DNA from: Sycon ciliatum
Taxonomy: Eukaryota > Porifera > Calcarea > Leucosolenida > Sycettidae
Length of the DNA stretch: 64,000 nt
Reading direction: 5' to 3'
Assembly (NCBI RefSeq): GCF_964019385.1
Contig: NC_088645.1
Span: forward strand, 14,107,638-14,171,637
Position 1 is the first letter of the stretch. Each line of letters starts with the position of its first letter. Below are positions 46,562 to 57,815 of this stretch, piece by piece. Both the position numbers and the translations under genes were made by a program. The notes under the pieces were generated by a model. It made no database searches and was not told the origin of the DNA. It worked only from the letters and a program-made list of their open reading frames with translations.

Positions 46562-48006
46562 GGCCACCTAGAATTAATTCGTTGTTTCGGGTCACTTCAC
46601 TCATCCGTACCAGGGTCGGTCGGTCGGGTTTATTTTTTATTTTATTTTATTTTTTATTTTGGTTACGTCCATGTGCATACATGTACTTCGAGTACATCGA
46701 ATATCTTTTGTCCATCTAGCCAGTCGATCAAATCTGACTGTAGTGTAGACAATACGGAGCATCAGCAAATCGAATATTCGAATGAAATTCGAGAATCGTC
46801 ACGAAAAGCACTCAATCAGTCGAAACTAGGGCTTTGTTCGACTGAAAAATGCCCGCAAACAGAAAATACTTTTCGAATACTTTTCGAATGCTCCGCGCGT
46901 GCTCTAGTACACGGCGCACTACGAGTACTCATTCTTGCGCATGTAGCTACTAGTTCTTACTAAAGTACTAGTCCGGACTTCTTGTCAATCTTGACGCTTT
47001 CCTCTCTCTCGAACTGTGAAAAGTTTTATCAAGTGTGCATTTTGTTTCATTTCAAGTATCCTGAAATCATGGCTTTGTCACCAACTACCAGCCCGGTATG
47101 CCTCCTGCTCCCAGTACTGCAGTAGCCTTGCTGGCGTTGTCTCGGCATCTGCGTCTATGGTGAGTTCCCCGCAGGGAGAGGGCAACTCAAAGTGTGCCAA
47201 ATATTTGAGGGTCGACCTTACCATGGATCTCATTCTGCTGAGGCAGTGTAGGGCCCACCCTCACCTATTCGTCCGCGGGTCTCCTGATATGCAAGGGATA
47301 GCGGAGGAGCTGGGCCGAGATCCGCCTTTTCAAGGGGTCTCCAAGAGAGATCCTATCGCCAATAGCCTGAATCGGATGAAGCATCCGCCGCTTCGCGTCA
47401 TCCCCAAAGGCAATGAGAAACAACAGCAACTCCGTTCATTGCACATCTCAAAATCCCAGTCCTCAACCATTGTCAACTGCTCAAGCTAAAAAAAACTCGA
47501 TTCGAAAATACTGGACTGCGCTACATGCTGAACCTCTTTTTCATTAGAATTTTCTCTCTGATTTTCTTTTTGCCATTCGAATAATCAAATCGAAAATTCG
47601 ATTTGCTGATGCTCCGTATTCATCTGGTCATGGTCCCATCAGATCCAGGTCCCCTCGATGATCCAGGACCAGATCTTGGCCTCGCTGGCAAACGAGTCTG
47701 ACGAGCAGCTCTCACCTTGAAAACTTCTGTAAATAGCGACAAGATGGCGGAGCTGATGCTGTTTCAGGACCGATTGTGGATCGGAGACAGAAGACAACGT
47801 CATCACCAAGCACCTGTCATTTGGCTAGCCATGACCATTGATGACTGCTTCTGAGGGCGATATCTGGACTGCTATTATTAGGGTCGCGTGTGTACATAGT
47901 CTAGTCTGTACATTTGCATCCACTATAAAAAAAAAACATTTTGCGGTCGGGTGAAAAAAGACGGTCGGTCGGGTGACCCGAAACAACGAATTAATTCTGG
48001 ATGGCC
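46562..48006. mobile_element. Harbinger-like element with an insertion
   Basis: Inverted ends GGCCACCTAGAATTAATTCG / GGCCATCCAGAATTAATTCG (then TTGTTTCGGGTCAC on both sides), flanked by TAA. GG-starting ends and a TAA target duplication fit PIF/Harbinger. A second inverted-repeat element occupies 46751-47620. Confidence 0.65.
46751..47620 (+). mobile_element. Inner foldback element with a possible Myb/SANT-like frame
   Basis: Inverted ends AATACGGAGCATCAGCAAAT. A plus-strand frame at about 47016-47489 includes DLTMDLILLRQCRAHPHLFV and GVSKRDPIANSLNRM, loosely similar to the Myb/SANT-like DNA-binding segment (DLxLLRxV ... GVSxRxVRxRL) carried by some transposons. No catalytic domain. Identification of the domain is tentative. 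Confidence 0.45.
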
Positions 48007-48031
48007 TAATAATAATAATGTTCAATACAAG

Positions 48032-48233
48032 TAGAAAGGAAAAGGACATATGGAAACGAGTTAAGAGTAACTCTCCACCACTGTAACTAGATACTATATT
48101 TAGTTAAGAGTAACTCTCCACCACTGTAACTAGATACTATAATTATTATACAGTCTGACTGTATAATATAGTATCTAGTTACAGTGGTGGAGAGTTACTC
48201 TTAACTCGTTTCCATATGTCCTTTTCCTTTCTA
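48032..48233. mobile_element. Near-perfect palindromic MITE
   Basis: TAGAAAGGAAAAGGACATAT ... read inward from both ends; the arms of ~95 bases include AGTTACTCTTAACTCG. A 50-base segment near the centre is duplicated on the left arm. Related to 11285-11587 in actin B intron 2. Confidence 0.8.
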
Positions 48234-50176
48234 CTTTTATTATTGGCTCAATACCCGAGTTTCAAAATGTTCAATACAATCATAATTATCGCATTGACTT
48301 GTCACCAAATCCTGCCGTTATAATGTGCATTGTTGGGCGGACTTTATTATACTCTGATGAATGTGTTGCACGTATCAGATTCATTTTGACGATTTGGCAC
48401 CTCAAGGAATAACTTATATCTACCTAATGCATGACAGGATACATACGAGAAACTGCTGCAAGTTGTGCTTGAAACGGATGCCAATGTAAACCCTGACACT
48501 GTCGACATGTCGGCTCTGATCAGTAATTCTGGTCAAAGCTATTGCTGCGTGTACCTATCTGTGAATGTTATTTCAGTGAAATAATGTTTTTCTGTGACAC
48601 GTCTCACTGTGAGTTGTCGTTCGAAGTAGTGTCGTTCCGTGAGCTGGCGTTCTACAAACTGGCTTTGGTCGATCCGTCGTTGACTGAAATGGCATCAGTC
48701 TCCACTACTCCAGAGTCCAGCTAGCAGTAGCAGTCGGACTCTACCACGAAATTTGGAATTCCGAAACTGTCTAATATAGTAATAACTGGTTTGTTTTGTA
48801 CGTATCTTTTTAATGACGTCGAGGGTCCCCATGGCATGACGTCGAGACCTCAGGTCGGCTGAGCTGAGGGCAAAAATCCGCACCATCACTATGCTCCCAC
48901 TATGCAATTTTTGGTTTTTTGCCTGTGAATGTGATCATTGTAAACAAAATCAGAAGTCCAAACGAACAAGAAAGCACTATACCGGTATTAGTGGCAACAA
49001 GGCAGCGGGTGGGAAAGGGATAGTGGGCCGGGGGTGGGAACTTGGAAGACATTCAGCCAATAGCTGTACTTGTGCTTTAGTTTATGTAGAACTAGATCTA
49101 CATGTACATGTACGCTGACTCATACACTTGTAGCTACCACTATGATTATACTAACATAGAGCCCAGCCGCAGTCAGGACTGTATGAGGATCGCGCAGTGT
49201 GTGTGAAACTGTGAAGTCTTAGCAACACAGCGTCCTTGTTGTAGATCCTGTCTCCTGCATTCGCGTGAATGTTCATGTGTGCGCGTGCGCGCACGCGTGA
49301 GTGTGTATGTTCGTGCAGCCTGCATGCACGTCCGTCACGGTGTGCGTTCATGCTTATAAGTGAAGGTGTGTATGTTTGTTGATATTTGTTAGCATGCGTG
49401 CGTGCGTGTGAATGCAGATATTGTAACACATAATTGCACGTCTTGTAGGAGGAGTGTCTGGCGCAGTGGCGGAGAGAGGAAGTTCTCCAACAGAGTGATA
49501 CTAATTGGCTACTGGTTCAGCACCCAACGCGAGTGTTTGTACCCTGCCCATTTCCTTCCTCTCCATGCTCCCCCCCCCCCACGCACATAGACATACACAC
49601 ACGCGCGCACGCGCGCGCTCAAATTTTATGGTGCAGGAAACACAATGTCGAAGGTCTGGGACATCTGGCTTCCACAGCTACAATGCTCCATCCGTGTGAA
49701 CCAACTGTTACTTTACGCTTCTACCACAATGTCGTGGACTACTTGCGCACTACATTATGCAACGGCAGACTTCTACAGTAGATCTACACGCAGTATTGAC
49801 CGGAACACATAATTATAAGACCAATTACTATGTTGTGACTCTTGAACATGAAGATTGAAGTGTTATGTGTAGATTGATGTGCAGTAATCTGCCCCCCCCC
49901 CCCTCCCCCCGACCCCCGCCAACACGCAGATCGCGCGCGTAACGTTACACCGGTCAACTAGACCTGAACAATGGTGGTCATGCGTGGACGGCCGTAGATC
50001 TACACAGCTGAAGTTTGTGTGAAAATGAAGACTGTTGGGTAGATGTATACTACCGGTTGCCTGGAGTTTGTGGTGCCACGATGGGCTGAAAGTCACTGTG
50101 CGTCTGAGGTCTTTACAGTCCACTAGGTTGATCAGTCACGTCGTGGAACACCCAGTTGTTTGGCTGATTGAGAATC
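48234..50176. other. Intergenic, no firm gene
   Basis: A weak frame at about 48441-48560 (TYEKLLQVVLETDANVN ...) follows an ACAG acceptor-like site and faintly recalls an ankyrin repeat; I do not call it. GT-rich stretch near 49300-49420, C runs at 49569-49580 and 49891-49916. Otherwise nothing. Confidence 0.4.
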
Positions 50177-53100
50177 ATGAAGCTATCCTGTCGACCATCA
50201 AGTCTTCCGCTTTCTGGATGTATTCTTGTTGCGAGTGCTCTATTGATATGGGGTCAACCACGACCTTCCCGGTCCACCTCGCCACGACCTTCCACTAATG
50301 TGATAAACCGCACTATGGTGATCTACGTAGGCAGTTACAACGATCCATCGCCTGGCAATCGGTCATCGCCTACAAATCCTCCAAGGCACTGTGGAATCGT
50401 CCGAACAAATCCCTGTCGGTCGGTGCAACACGCCGTTCAGCGTGTGCACAAATCTAGACACAACGGCTCGGTGGTATTCCACCTCCTTCCAGACGAGGAG
50501 CGAAGATGTCGCGTCGAAACTGGTGTTGGCACGATTGACCTCATGTTCCCCAAGCAGCGCATCACCAGTGCCGCGTTTGTGTACGATGAATGGCCGTGTC
50601 CCAAAGCCGTGTTGGACGCCAATTTCGACTCGTCTCTGGAGGAGCTTTTTCGTGTCGGCGTTGACGTCACCTTCTCAGGAGTAGACTTTACCACTAGCAT
50701 TACATGCGATAATGAATCCTTATCTGCCGCGATCTTTCATATCGAGCAGGGTCATCTTCTGGTGCAAAGGTCAAATGTTTTCTTGCACCCGTGCGTGTCG
50801 CTGTTTGTGAGAAGAAGCAAGGAGAGAAAAGGAGCTTTTCGGCACAAAATGTCATCATCCCCATTTAGCGTACTCTTGAAAGCTAGTAGAGTGCTGTTGG
50901 GTGCGTCGCCTTATGCTGACTTATCTCCATCGTGCAATGCGCACTGTGTTACGGCCAATGTTGTCGACATCGAGACGTTCGAAGCCCAGTTTCAGGTACG
51001 CTTTCTTAGAACTGTATTCATGGATACCCGGAATGTTCGGCCGGTGGGAAACAACGCCATAATCCAAGTGAACACCGTATCCAAACAGCACAGCCTAAGT
51101 GAGAACATAACCGAACAAGACACCATTCCTCACCAGCTGGTGGAGGTATCGCTTTGTGCGTTTCGTTCCATTTGCCACCGAGATGTAGTTCGCATCATCA
51201 CCACGCAAGGCTACTTCTCCCCCGTTCCTGCTCGGAAGATCTTTTCGGACGACATCTTGTCCTCGCAGCAGCAGGGCTTGTTTACGCCGCAAGACCGAAG
51301 CGGAACAAGTGCCATCACTGTTCGTGTGAAGATATGGCGAACAAAGTTCCTGGACTGGGATTGTGCTGGCGCTACGCAGTATGATGTCGACGCCAGCGAA
51401 AAGCCTCATTTCCTGAGTCTAGTGTGCCACTTCTCTCCTCTTTTCAGCACCAGAGTGTGTCGGAACACTCTGGCTGAGGTGTCCAACTGCGAGTTTCACA
51501 ACGCACAGGAGACTGACAGGCAAATGATAGTCGCTCAGGGATTTCAGCTGAACTTCACGGGCGCGAACAAGTTCAGGTAGGCTCTGTGCAATGAGTGAAG
51601 GTTTAGTTATAAACTTATAACTATTAGCTATGACTGGTAACCTGCACTTTGTGTATGATAGCATCAACGTTACCATGTTTCTACGACTCGGGCATGTTTG
51701 ATCAGCGATTGTGCACTTGCCAGTCGAAACACAACTCCATCACCATGGAAATTCACGTTCAGACGTGACTTTGGCCTTCAAGCTTCGGCGTTCCATGTCC
51801 CTTGGAAGCGATTTATGGGACATATCTCCCCACCCTACGGATAGGCTGCTAGTTTGTACGTCAAGTGGGTGGGTTAAAGTGAGGGCTGTGTCATACCCGC
51901 CCGGTGTGGATTCACAGTCATAATAGAGAGATTGCGCACAACGAAAATTCCGTAGCGCCGTAACGAATAATTTTAACGAGAAAAGCTAAGTATTCGTAAA
52001 TCGTGAGTTTGCGCTTAACGTGGAAATTTCTTCATACTAGGTTTACATGTCACGCGCAAGGGTACGGAGACTCGGAGAGTCAAGACAGGGAGTTGTAAAC
52101 TATCAGTATTTTAGTACTCAACGTTACGAAAAACATTTTCTGCTCTGTTTCGGTCGCATTTGGATGGATCTTCGCAGCAACTTTCGTTACTCGAACGCGG
52201 ACGGTCGACATCATTCGAATTTTCGTTGTGCACAACCTCTCTATTCTCCAGCACAGCTCGTACTTTATAGAGCCACATTTCAGTTCTTATTCTATGGCCA
52301 TCATAATATTGGGCATCAATGCCGGTTTGGTTTGCGATGTAAAATAGAACTTCACACAAACAAACAAACAGGAAGCGTGCGTTTCGACGTCTGAAGAAAA
52401 TTTGGACGCCAGTCTCTGCTTGGATGACAGCTACACCATAGCTCAGTTGTTAGATCATCGCTGGCCTCAAGCAAAGGTCCTTGGTTCGAGTCCTGGTGGT
52501 GACAGTCAATTTTTCTTCAGAGTTTCCCTGTTTGCATCTTCATAGCTCAGTTGTTAGGGCATCGCTGGCCTCAAGCAAAGGTCCTTGGTTCGAGTCCTGG
52601 TGGTGACAGTCAATTTTTTCTTCAGAGTTTTCCTGTTTGCATCTTCATAGCTCAGTTGTTAGGGCATCGCTGGCCTCAAGCAAAGGTCCTTGGTTCGAGT
52701 CCTGGTGGTGACAGTCAATTTTTTCTTCAGAGTTTTCCTGTTTGCATCTTTCCCTCAAACCAGCAAATATGATTGTTCTGACTTCAGATATACAGTGCTT
52801 AGTTTGAGGTTCAAAAATGCACAAATAGAAATTATCACTGGAGGTCGACGATTGCTTTCCATGCAGGTTGCCCTGTTGTGGCTGTCTTTTTTTCCCAAGA
52901 GCATCCAGGTGGATAGAGGAGATTCCTAGCTTCCAAACAAGCCAAGGAATTTATGGGAATAGAGGCTAGAAGGGAGAGACTGCCGTATTTCTTTGATACC
53001 TCGGGTATGTACAGACTAGAACGCGTGTCAGTTACAGCTAGATTGCACCAGCCAGCCGAATACTACACCGCTTCTCAGTGACATCCGCTCGATCGAGTAG

Positions 53101-53907
53101 ATGCCATGCTGGGCCCTGATGCTACGAACACTCGGATGCGATCTGATGCAGAGCGTAAACTAACTTGACCCACTGAATCGGATTTCGTTACGCAGCACTC
53201 TATGTACTGAACCAACAGGGAAAATGAAAGTGCTCTGCCATTAGGGTCCGGCGGATTCTGCTGGCAGAAAAATTGGCAGAATTCGGTACTTTTTCTGGGA
53301 AGTTTCATGCATATTTGGTATGTGGATAAAGAAATGGAGCAGAATTCGAGGAATTGCCCACCATAAGGTTTGTATGGTTCTGCCAATTTCACTGCTTTTC
53401 GAGCAGAATCTGCCACCTTTTCGAGCAGAATCCGCCGGTCCCTAGCTCTGGCCATGTGTGGACTGTACACATGTACATGAACTAGCCGTGGAACGGTTTT
53501 CTTCACAGTTGCATGTGCGATGAACATTTAAAGAATTGTGCGGGTTCGCCTACAGGGCGGGTCAAGAACCACCTTTCCGCTTCCGCTTGTACGCCACCAC
53601 CCGAGCATCAGGTGTCAGAAGCGGCTCCTAAACGGCGGGGGGGGGGGAGGGGGGAGGGGGGAGGGGGGGGGGATAGATCCGATCCACCAACCAGAGGCCA
53701 AAGGCCGACATCCCTTTCGCCACATCCGAACATGCAATGAATAATCTGACGCGTGGTAGTTGCACTGTGTGTTCCTGCAGAGGACTTCTGTCAATGCCTC
53801 TCCGGGTGAACAACAGTGCAATTCGCATCTCCGGAAGGTTTGATACCGACTACATATCACGCTTCATCAATGTTGACATTGAAGGCAGTACAGTGCGCAT
53901 AGATCGG
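50177..53907 (+). CDS. Secreted beta-helix-like protein, first two exons (3' end not found)
   Basis: Exon 1 is 50177-51576 and exon 2 is 53781-53907. The donor TTCAG|GTAGGC leaves a two-base codon that the acceptor CCTGCAG completes, and exon 2 ends at CGG|GTAAGT in phase 0. The ATG at 50177 starts a signal peptide (MKLSCRP... GCILVASALLIWGQ). The following VIYVGSYNDPSPG ... NPCRSVQHAVQRV resembles the opening of animal secreted pectin-lyase-fold proteins, where a Cys-Gly ... NPCxSxQxAV motif precedes right-handed beta-helix coils. The region after it has many beta-prone and Cys-containing segments (FSGVDFTTSITC, VSNCEF) as expected of such coils. The intron (2.2 kb) holds two MITEs and a tRNA-like tandem array. 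Nothing I can assign continues the protein before mobile elements begin at 54194. Function unknown; probably extracellular or membrane-attached. Confidence 0.55.
51922..52245. mobile_element. MITE in the beta-helix gene intron
   Basis: Inverted ends of ~28 bases: AATAGAGAGATTGCGCACAA and, inverted, AATAGAGAGGTTGTGCACAA. Non-coding. A related GTTGTGCACAACCTCTCT word occurs near 61427. Confidence 0.65.
52434..52755 (+). repeat. Three tandem copies of a tRNA-derived repeat (~104 bp period)
   Basis: Each copy contains TAGCTCAGTTGTTAGGGC, close to the pol III A box, and GGTTCGAGTCC, matching the B box, at tRNA spacing; copies start at about 52438, 52542 and 52647. Only the first has a 5' flank (CTACACCA) that could pair partly with the 3' TGGTGGTGAC. 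The anticodon arm does not fold, so these are not functional tRNA genes. A relative is at 60861-60932. Most likely the head of a tRNA-derived SINE, amplified in tandem. Confidence 0.75.
53242..53444. mobile_element. MITE in the beta-helix gene intron
   Basis: Inverted ends TAGGGTCCGGCGGATTCTGC and, inverted, TAGGGACCGGCGGATTCTGC, with further GCAGAATT words inside. 203 bp. Confidence 0.75.
53636..53672 (+). repeat. G-run cluster
   Basis: Five closely spaced runs of six or more G, able in principle to form a G-quadruplex. It lies ~110 bases upstream of exon 2 of the beta-helix gene, in its intron. Confidence 0.7.
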
Positions 53908-54193
53908 GTAAGTTCAATGCTGGCAAGTGAAATCCGACCCCCTGAGGGGTGGGTGCGTTCACATTCTAGCGGTCTCTATTTCGTATTTTTACAATCCCGT
54001 GCTGGGTCTTTGGAATGTAAGCGCACCGCTCAGGGATCGAATTTCAGTTGCCAGAACTGTATACTATAGCCTGTTCGCTGTGTCATAGGCCTGCCTGCGC
54101 GTCATGTAACAGTTACATGTACGGTTGGTTTTCTATTGTATAGGCCTGTGTGCACATCCATTCTTTCTTTATAGGGCTGAAGACGTGACTCCA

Positions 54194-55529
54194 TAGACCA
54201 ATCCCGAAAAGATTGTCTGGGTTCATGAAAGGGGGCACGCGTGCAAGCCAGCACGTGTGAAGTGCATCGTTTTGTATTCAGTTTGTGTGTGTCAGCTCAT
54301 GGCGGAGGAGAGAGAGACTTTTGCTCGCCGAGCTGAAGCTAAAGGATTTGATGGAGTCCTGCCAGCAGCTAGTCAAAGGACCTACGGTACCTTTGGCAGA
54401 CCCTGACGGAGTTTGGAGGCCAGATAGCTCTCGGTGAGGAGAGAAACATTCGCGTGGCGATCGACTCTCGGTAAAACATGCAAGCTACATAGCGCCGACA
54501 TACTGCAACAGCTACGATTTCAGCTAACTAACGTTACTTCTCGATCTGCTGCTTCACAAAGTTCAACTATTTACTAGTCCTGACTGTGTAGTCTGAAGCT
54601 GGAGTCTCATCGCCCACCTACAGGTAGCTTTTGGAGCTGATGGATTTCCCGACTTGGACTCCTTCCGCAAACTCTCGCAACATTACTACAGTGTATGCTG
54701 TGTTTCCGCACGCTCGTGTCGACATGTCACCTATACTGTATATGTACCGGGTCGCGGAGGAGCTTGACGACCTCCGCTGACTCCAGGTTTCCGAAATACT
54801 GCCGTCGTCTTCGTTGATGTCGCTGGTCACATTCTCCCCTTGCAGGACGTGCACATAGTTGTCGTCCCGGGGGTAAAGACTATGTTGTCTTTCGAAATAG
54901 TTCTTCATCACGCTCGCGCGAATGATGTTTCTCATCATGAACTCGTTCCGACGGTGTGACACGGCGATGGTCTTTGGCGGGGCACTGGCTTGGCCAAAAC
55001 GACATCTTCTTGTGCAATATAACATTGATCGGCTGCAGATGAGTACAGTCACTTCATGGTTGGTCCTATAGGAGGGCAGCTGCCAGGAAAGAGGCAGGAC
55101 TCATCGAAGACGAAGCGCTCCCAACAAACAATAGCACTCGAAATATCTCGTAAGATTTAGGGCCTATCGCTTTGAGCCACAGCGCTCACAGCCTTGCCTA
55201 CTTCATCAAAGTAAGCTCTACATGTTCGTTGACCTCTTCACACTACGCAGAAGAGCGAAACAAGGATTCTCTCTAAGCATTTCAACTCCAACAGCAGACC
55301 ATTACCAGTGCGAGAGAGAAAACTACAAAGGGCTTCGCTTTCTGTCGCATCGTCTCTCTTGCATGCAACTAACGAGAAAATCGTGTACTTACCCTCGCAT
55401 TCACACGCGAACTATCAAACACGTCCTGTGCCGCATGCTGATCAGGTAGTGCCATGTATGTGTTGTACAGTGCACTCTCAGTTGACATGCCCCCTTTCGA
55501 ACCCAGACAATCTTTTCGGGATTGGTCTA
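54194..55529. mobile_element. Foldback element after the beta-helix exon 2
   Basis: Inverted ends begin TAGACCAATCCCGAAAAGAT and match perfectly for ~30 bases. The minus-strand frame at 54618-55052 (144 codons) has no recognisable domain. Family not assigned. Confidence 0.7.
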
Positions 55530-55553
55530 TTAGACCTGTTGCTCCATAAGGCT

Positions 55554-57271
55554 ATATGAGCCAGAGCACGCTAAAATATGACCACAGACCAAAAATTCGA
55601 TTTTCAATTTTTGTTCAAAAATGATCAAACACACCTAATGTTCACTGTCTGAAAGTTTTGGATTGATCGGACATGTCTAAGTGTTGGTACAATGGTATTA
55701 TACAGTCGTCCCTCTCTAATCCGGCACTTGTTTATCTGGAACCCTTGCCAACCGGCGCACTTTCTGACGAAACCGATTTTTTTCGTTCAATTCCTACATC
55801 TTAATCCGGCACTTGAATTCCGCCTCCGGCAGTGACTTTTTGAAGCGAATCGCTCAAACTGCACGTAGTTTGATTTCATAATCCGGCAGTCGTGAATCGA
55901 CTGTGCGTGTGTGTGCAAGAGTACGTATACATGTGAACATGTTCTCTGTTTTACTTTATCACTGTGTATATTCCTGGAGAAAAGTTGAGAATATAAAGCC
56001 GTGCACCAAATACTGGGGTCGACACGGAAAAACCCTGCGTTTTGTCGTATGATACATGCATGCAATTGGGTAGGGCCGGGTCAGAGGGCAGGATTTCTTA
56101 ATCCAGCACCCTCGTTAATCCAGCAGAAAACGCCGTAGCAAAAGGTGCCGGATTAGAGAGGGACGACTGTATGCAGCACTGTTGAAATGGTGAAATTCTA
56201 TGTACAGCAATGGGATTGTCATTTTGGCACACAGTTGATATGTCCCTTGGTTCATCCTTTCCGGGTCAGGTCCTCTGTCCAGAGTCTTATAGCATGAGCT
56301 GACAGGTACTCCGCCACATCCAAAGTTTCTATAGGCAGCTGAGCTGGGTGTCCGAAATACCTCCTGATTGGAGCACCACTGGAGAACCGCCAGCGAAAAC
56401 ACGGTCAGCATCTGTAGATGGCCGAAGAAGTTGGCACTCCACGTCCTCTCCATCACACTCCACCTGTACTTTCAGATATACAGTATACACTGCTGCACAC
56501 AGTCTTCCTCAACATACTCGACGTCACACTCATATTCCCCACACCAAAGCCCATCTGCACACGGTTTTCTCTGCTCGCCAGAGAGTACTGCTTTCGCTGC
56601 CTACTGCTCGTGCTAGCGATGTTCCGCATAAGGATACTCAAATTATCGACTTGAGCAAGTTGAGGGAGCAGCAGAGTCCATTGATTGTTTTTGCACTTGC
56701 AACCAATACTGGCATTGTCCCGGATATGTGCAGCGATGTCCATTCTGGCCAAATCATCGGCCGACTCACCTCCCAAGTCAGTGTCGATGCCAATCGCTTG
56801 CCAGGTTGTCATTAGAGTAGAATTCCTCGTCACTGCAGATCGTGGGACTACCAGCATCAATTCATTTACGCTCGATGAAAGTGTCGCCCTCAAATGTCTC
56901 GTCGCTGTAGCCATCATCGTCTTCCTTCTGTTTCCGACCCGAATCCTCAAAATATTTTATCCTGCGCATGGAGTGCGATGATATCGTCTTCTTCCGCTCC
57001 GCAGTACATTACTACTACTAGGCTCTTCCGTCGATACATCGATGACGATCAGTTTTAGGCGACTCAGCGCAACATGGAATACAAACTCAAACAAATAAAC
57101 TCACTTGCAACAAAGAATTGCATCCAGAACAGTCCAGTCGACCGAGGAGAACAACAACAGCGACTCGCGTTGCACTGCACTTCGTATTTTTTGCCGCGGA
57201 ATTCAAATCGCGATTATCTCGACTTTTTCCAAAAAAGCTGTGGTCATGTTTTAGCACGCTCTGGCTCATAT
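55554..57271. mobile_element. Foldback element with ATATGAGCCAGAGC ends
   Basis: 34-base inverted ends with three mismatches (ATATGAGCCAGAGCACGCTA / ATATGAGCCAGAGCGTGCTA). It starts 25 bases after the previous element and contains the pogo-type MITE at 55703-56169. A minus-strand frame at 56453-56950 (165 codons) is unrecognised. Confidence 0.65.
55703..56169. mobile_element. pogo/Tc1-type MITE, copy 2
   Basis: Same family as 18988-19461: CAGTCGTCCCTCTCTAATCC ends, TA on both sides, repeated TAATCCGGCAC words inside. Nested in the element at 55554-57271. Confidence 0.8.
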
Positions 57272-57467
57272 GTGCTCTGTAAAAACAGTACACATCGCCA
57301 TCTGCTCCTCAACCTCTGCCGGTAACTTTCCTCATCACATTGGCGTCCTCAACTTTCAGAAACAATTGAGTGAATGCGGTCGCTTCGGAATAAAAGCAAC
57401 ATATTTGGAGTGAAAAGACGGTGCAAAGATTGGGTTTCCTACTGTCTTCAAACTTTGATTTAAACTG

Positions 57468-57793
57468 TAAATTTATGGGAAAGGACCAAGGAACTACAAA
57501 TTATGCTATAATGTCCACTAACCCCACCAGTTACTAAACAATCAGCTCATGTGATAAGATTGTACGACACTGCCCGACGGTACTGACGTTCTACAACTAA
57601 CTGGCTAACAGCTCTAGCACATCTTGGATGCGCACTCCTGCAATCTTCCAACTTGGAAGGTTCTAAGTTATTGAAATAATATAGGAGGGTGCAATGTTAT
57701 CGCATGAGCTGATTGTTTAGTAACTGGTGGTGTTAGTGAACATTATAGCGTAATGTGTAGTTCCTTGATCCTTTTTTCTTTTCCATAAATTTA
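57468..57793. mobile_element. MITE with ~90-bp inverted ends
   Basis: TAAATTTATGGGAAAGGACC read inward on the left, TAAATTTATGGAAAAG on the right, continuing with CAAGGAACTACA ... GTTACTAAACAATCAGCTCA on both sides. Sub-terminal words recall the MITE at 11285-11587. Confidence 0.75.
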
Positions 57794-57815
57794 TCCTTGG
57801 CTCTCTATCCGAGTC

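Noticed and set aside
48441-48560. Ankyrin-like exon (TYEKLLQVVLETDANVN)
   Set aside because: Too short and weak; no clear donor and no neighbouring repeats.
52434-52755. Functional tRNA genes
   Set aside because: A and B boxes match, but the anticodon stem does not fold and copies 2-3 lack a pairing 5' acceptor strand.
54618-55052. 144-codon minus-strand frame, or plus-strand continuation of the beta-helix gene after the ACAG site at 54624
   Set aside because: The stretch is inside a foldback element and the plus-strand continuation shows no beta-helix features.
56453-56950. 165-codon minus-strand frame as a host gene
   Set aside because: Lies wholly within the foldback element at 55554-57271 and has no recognisable family.
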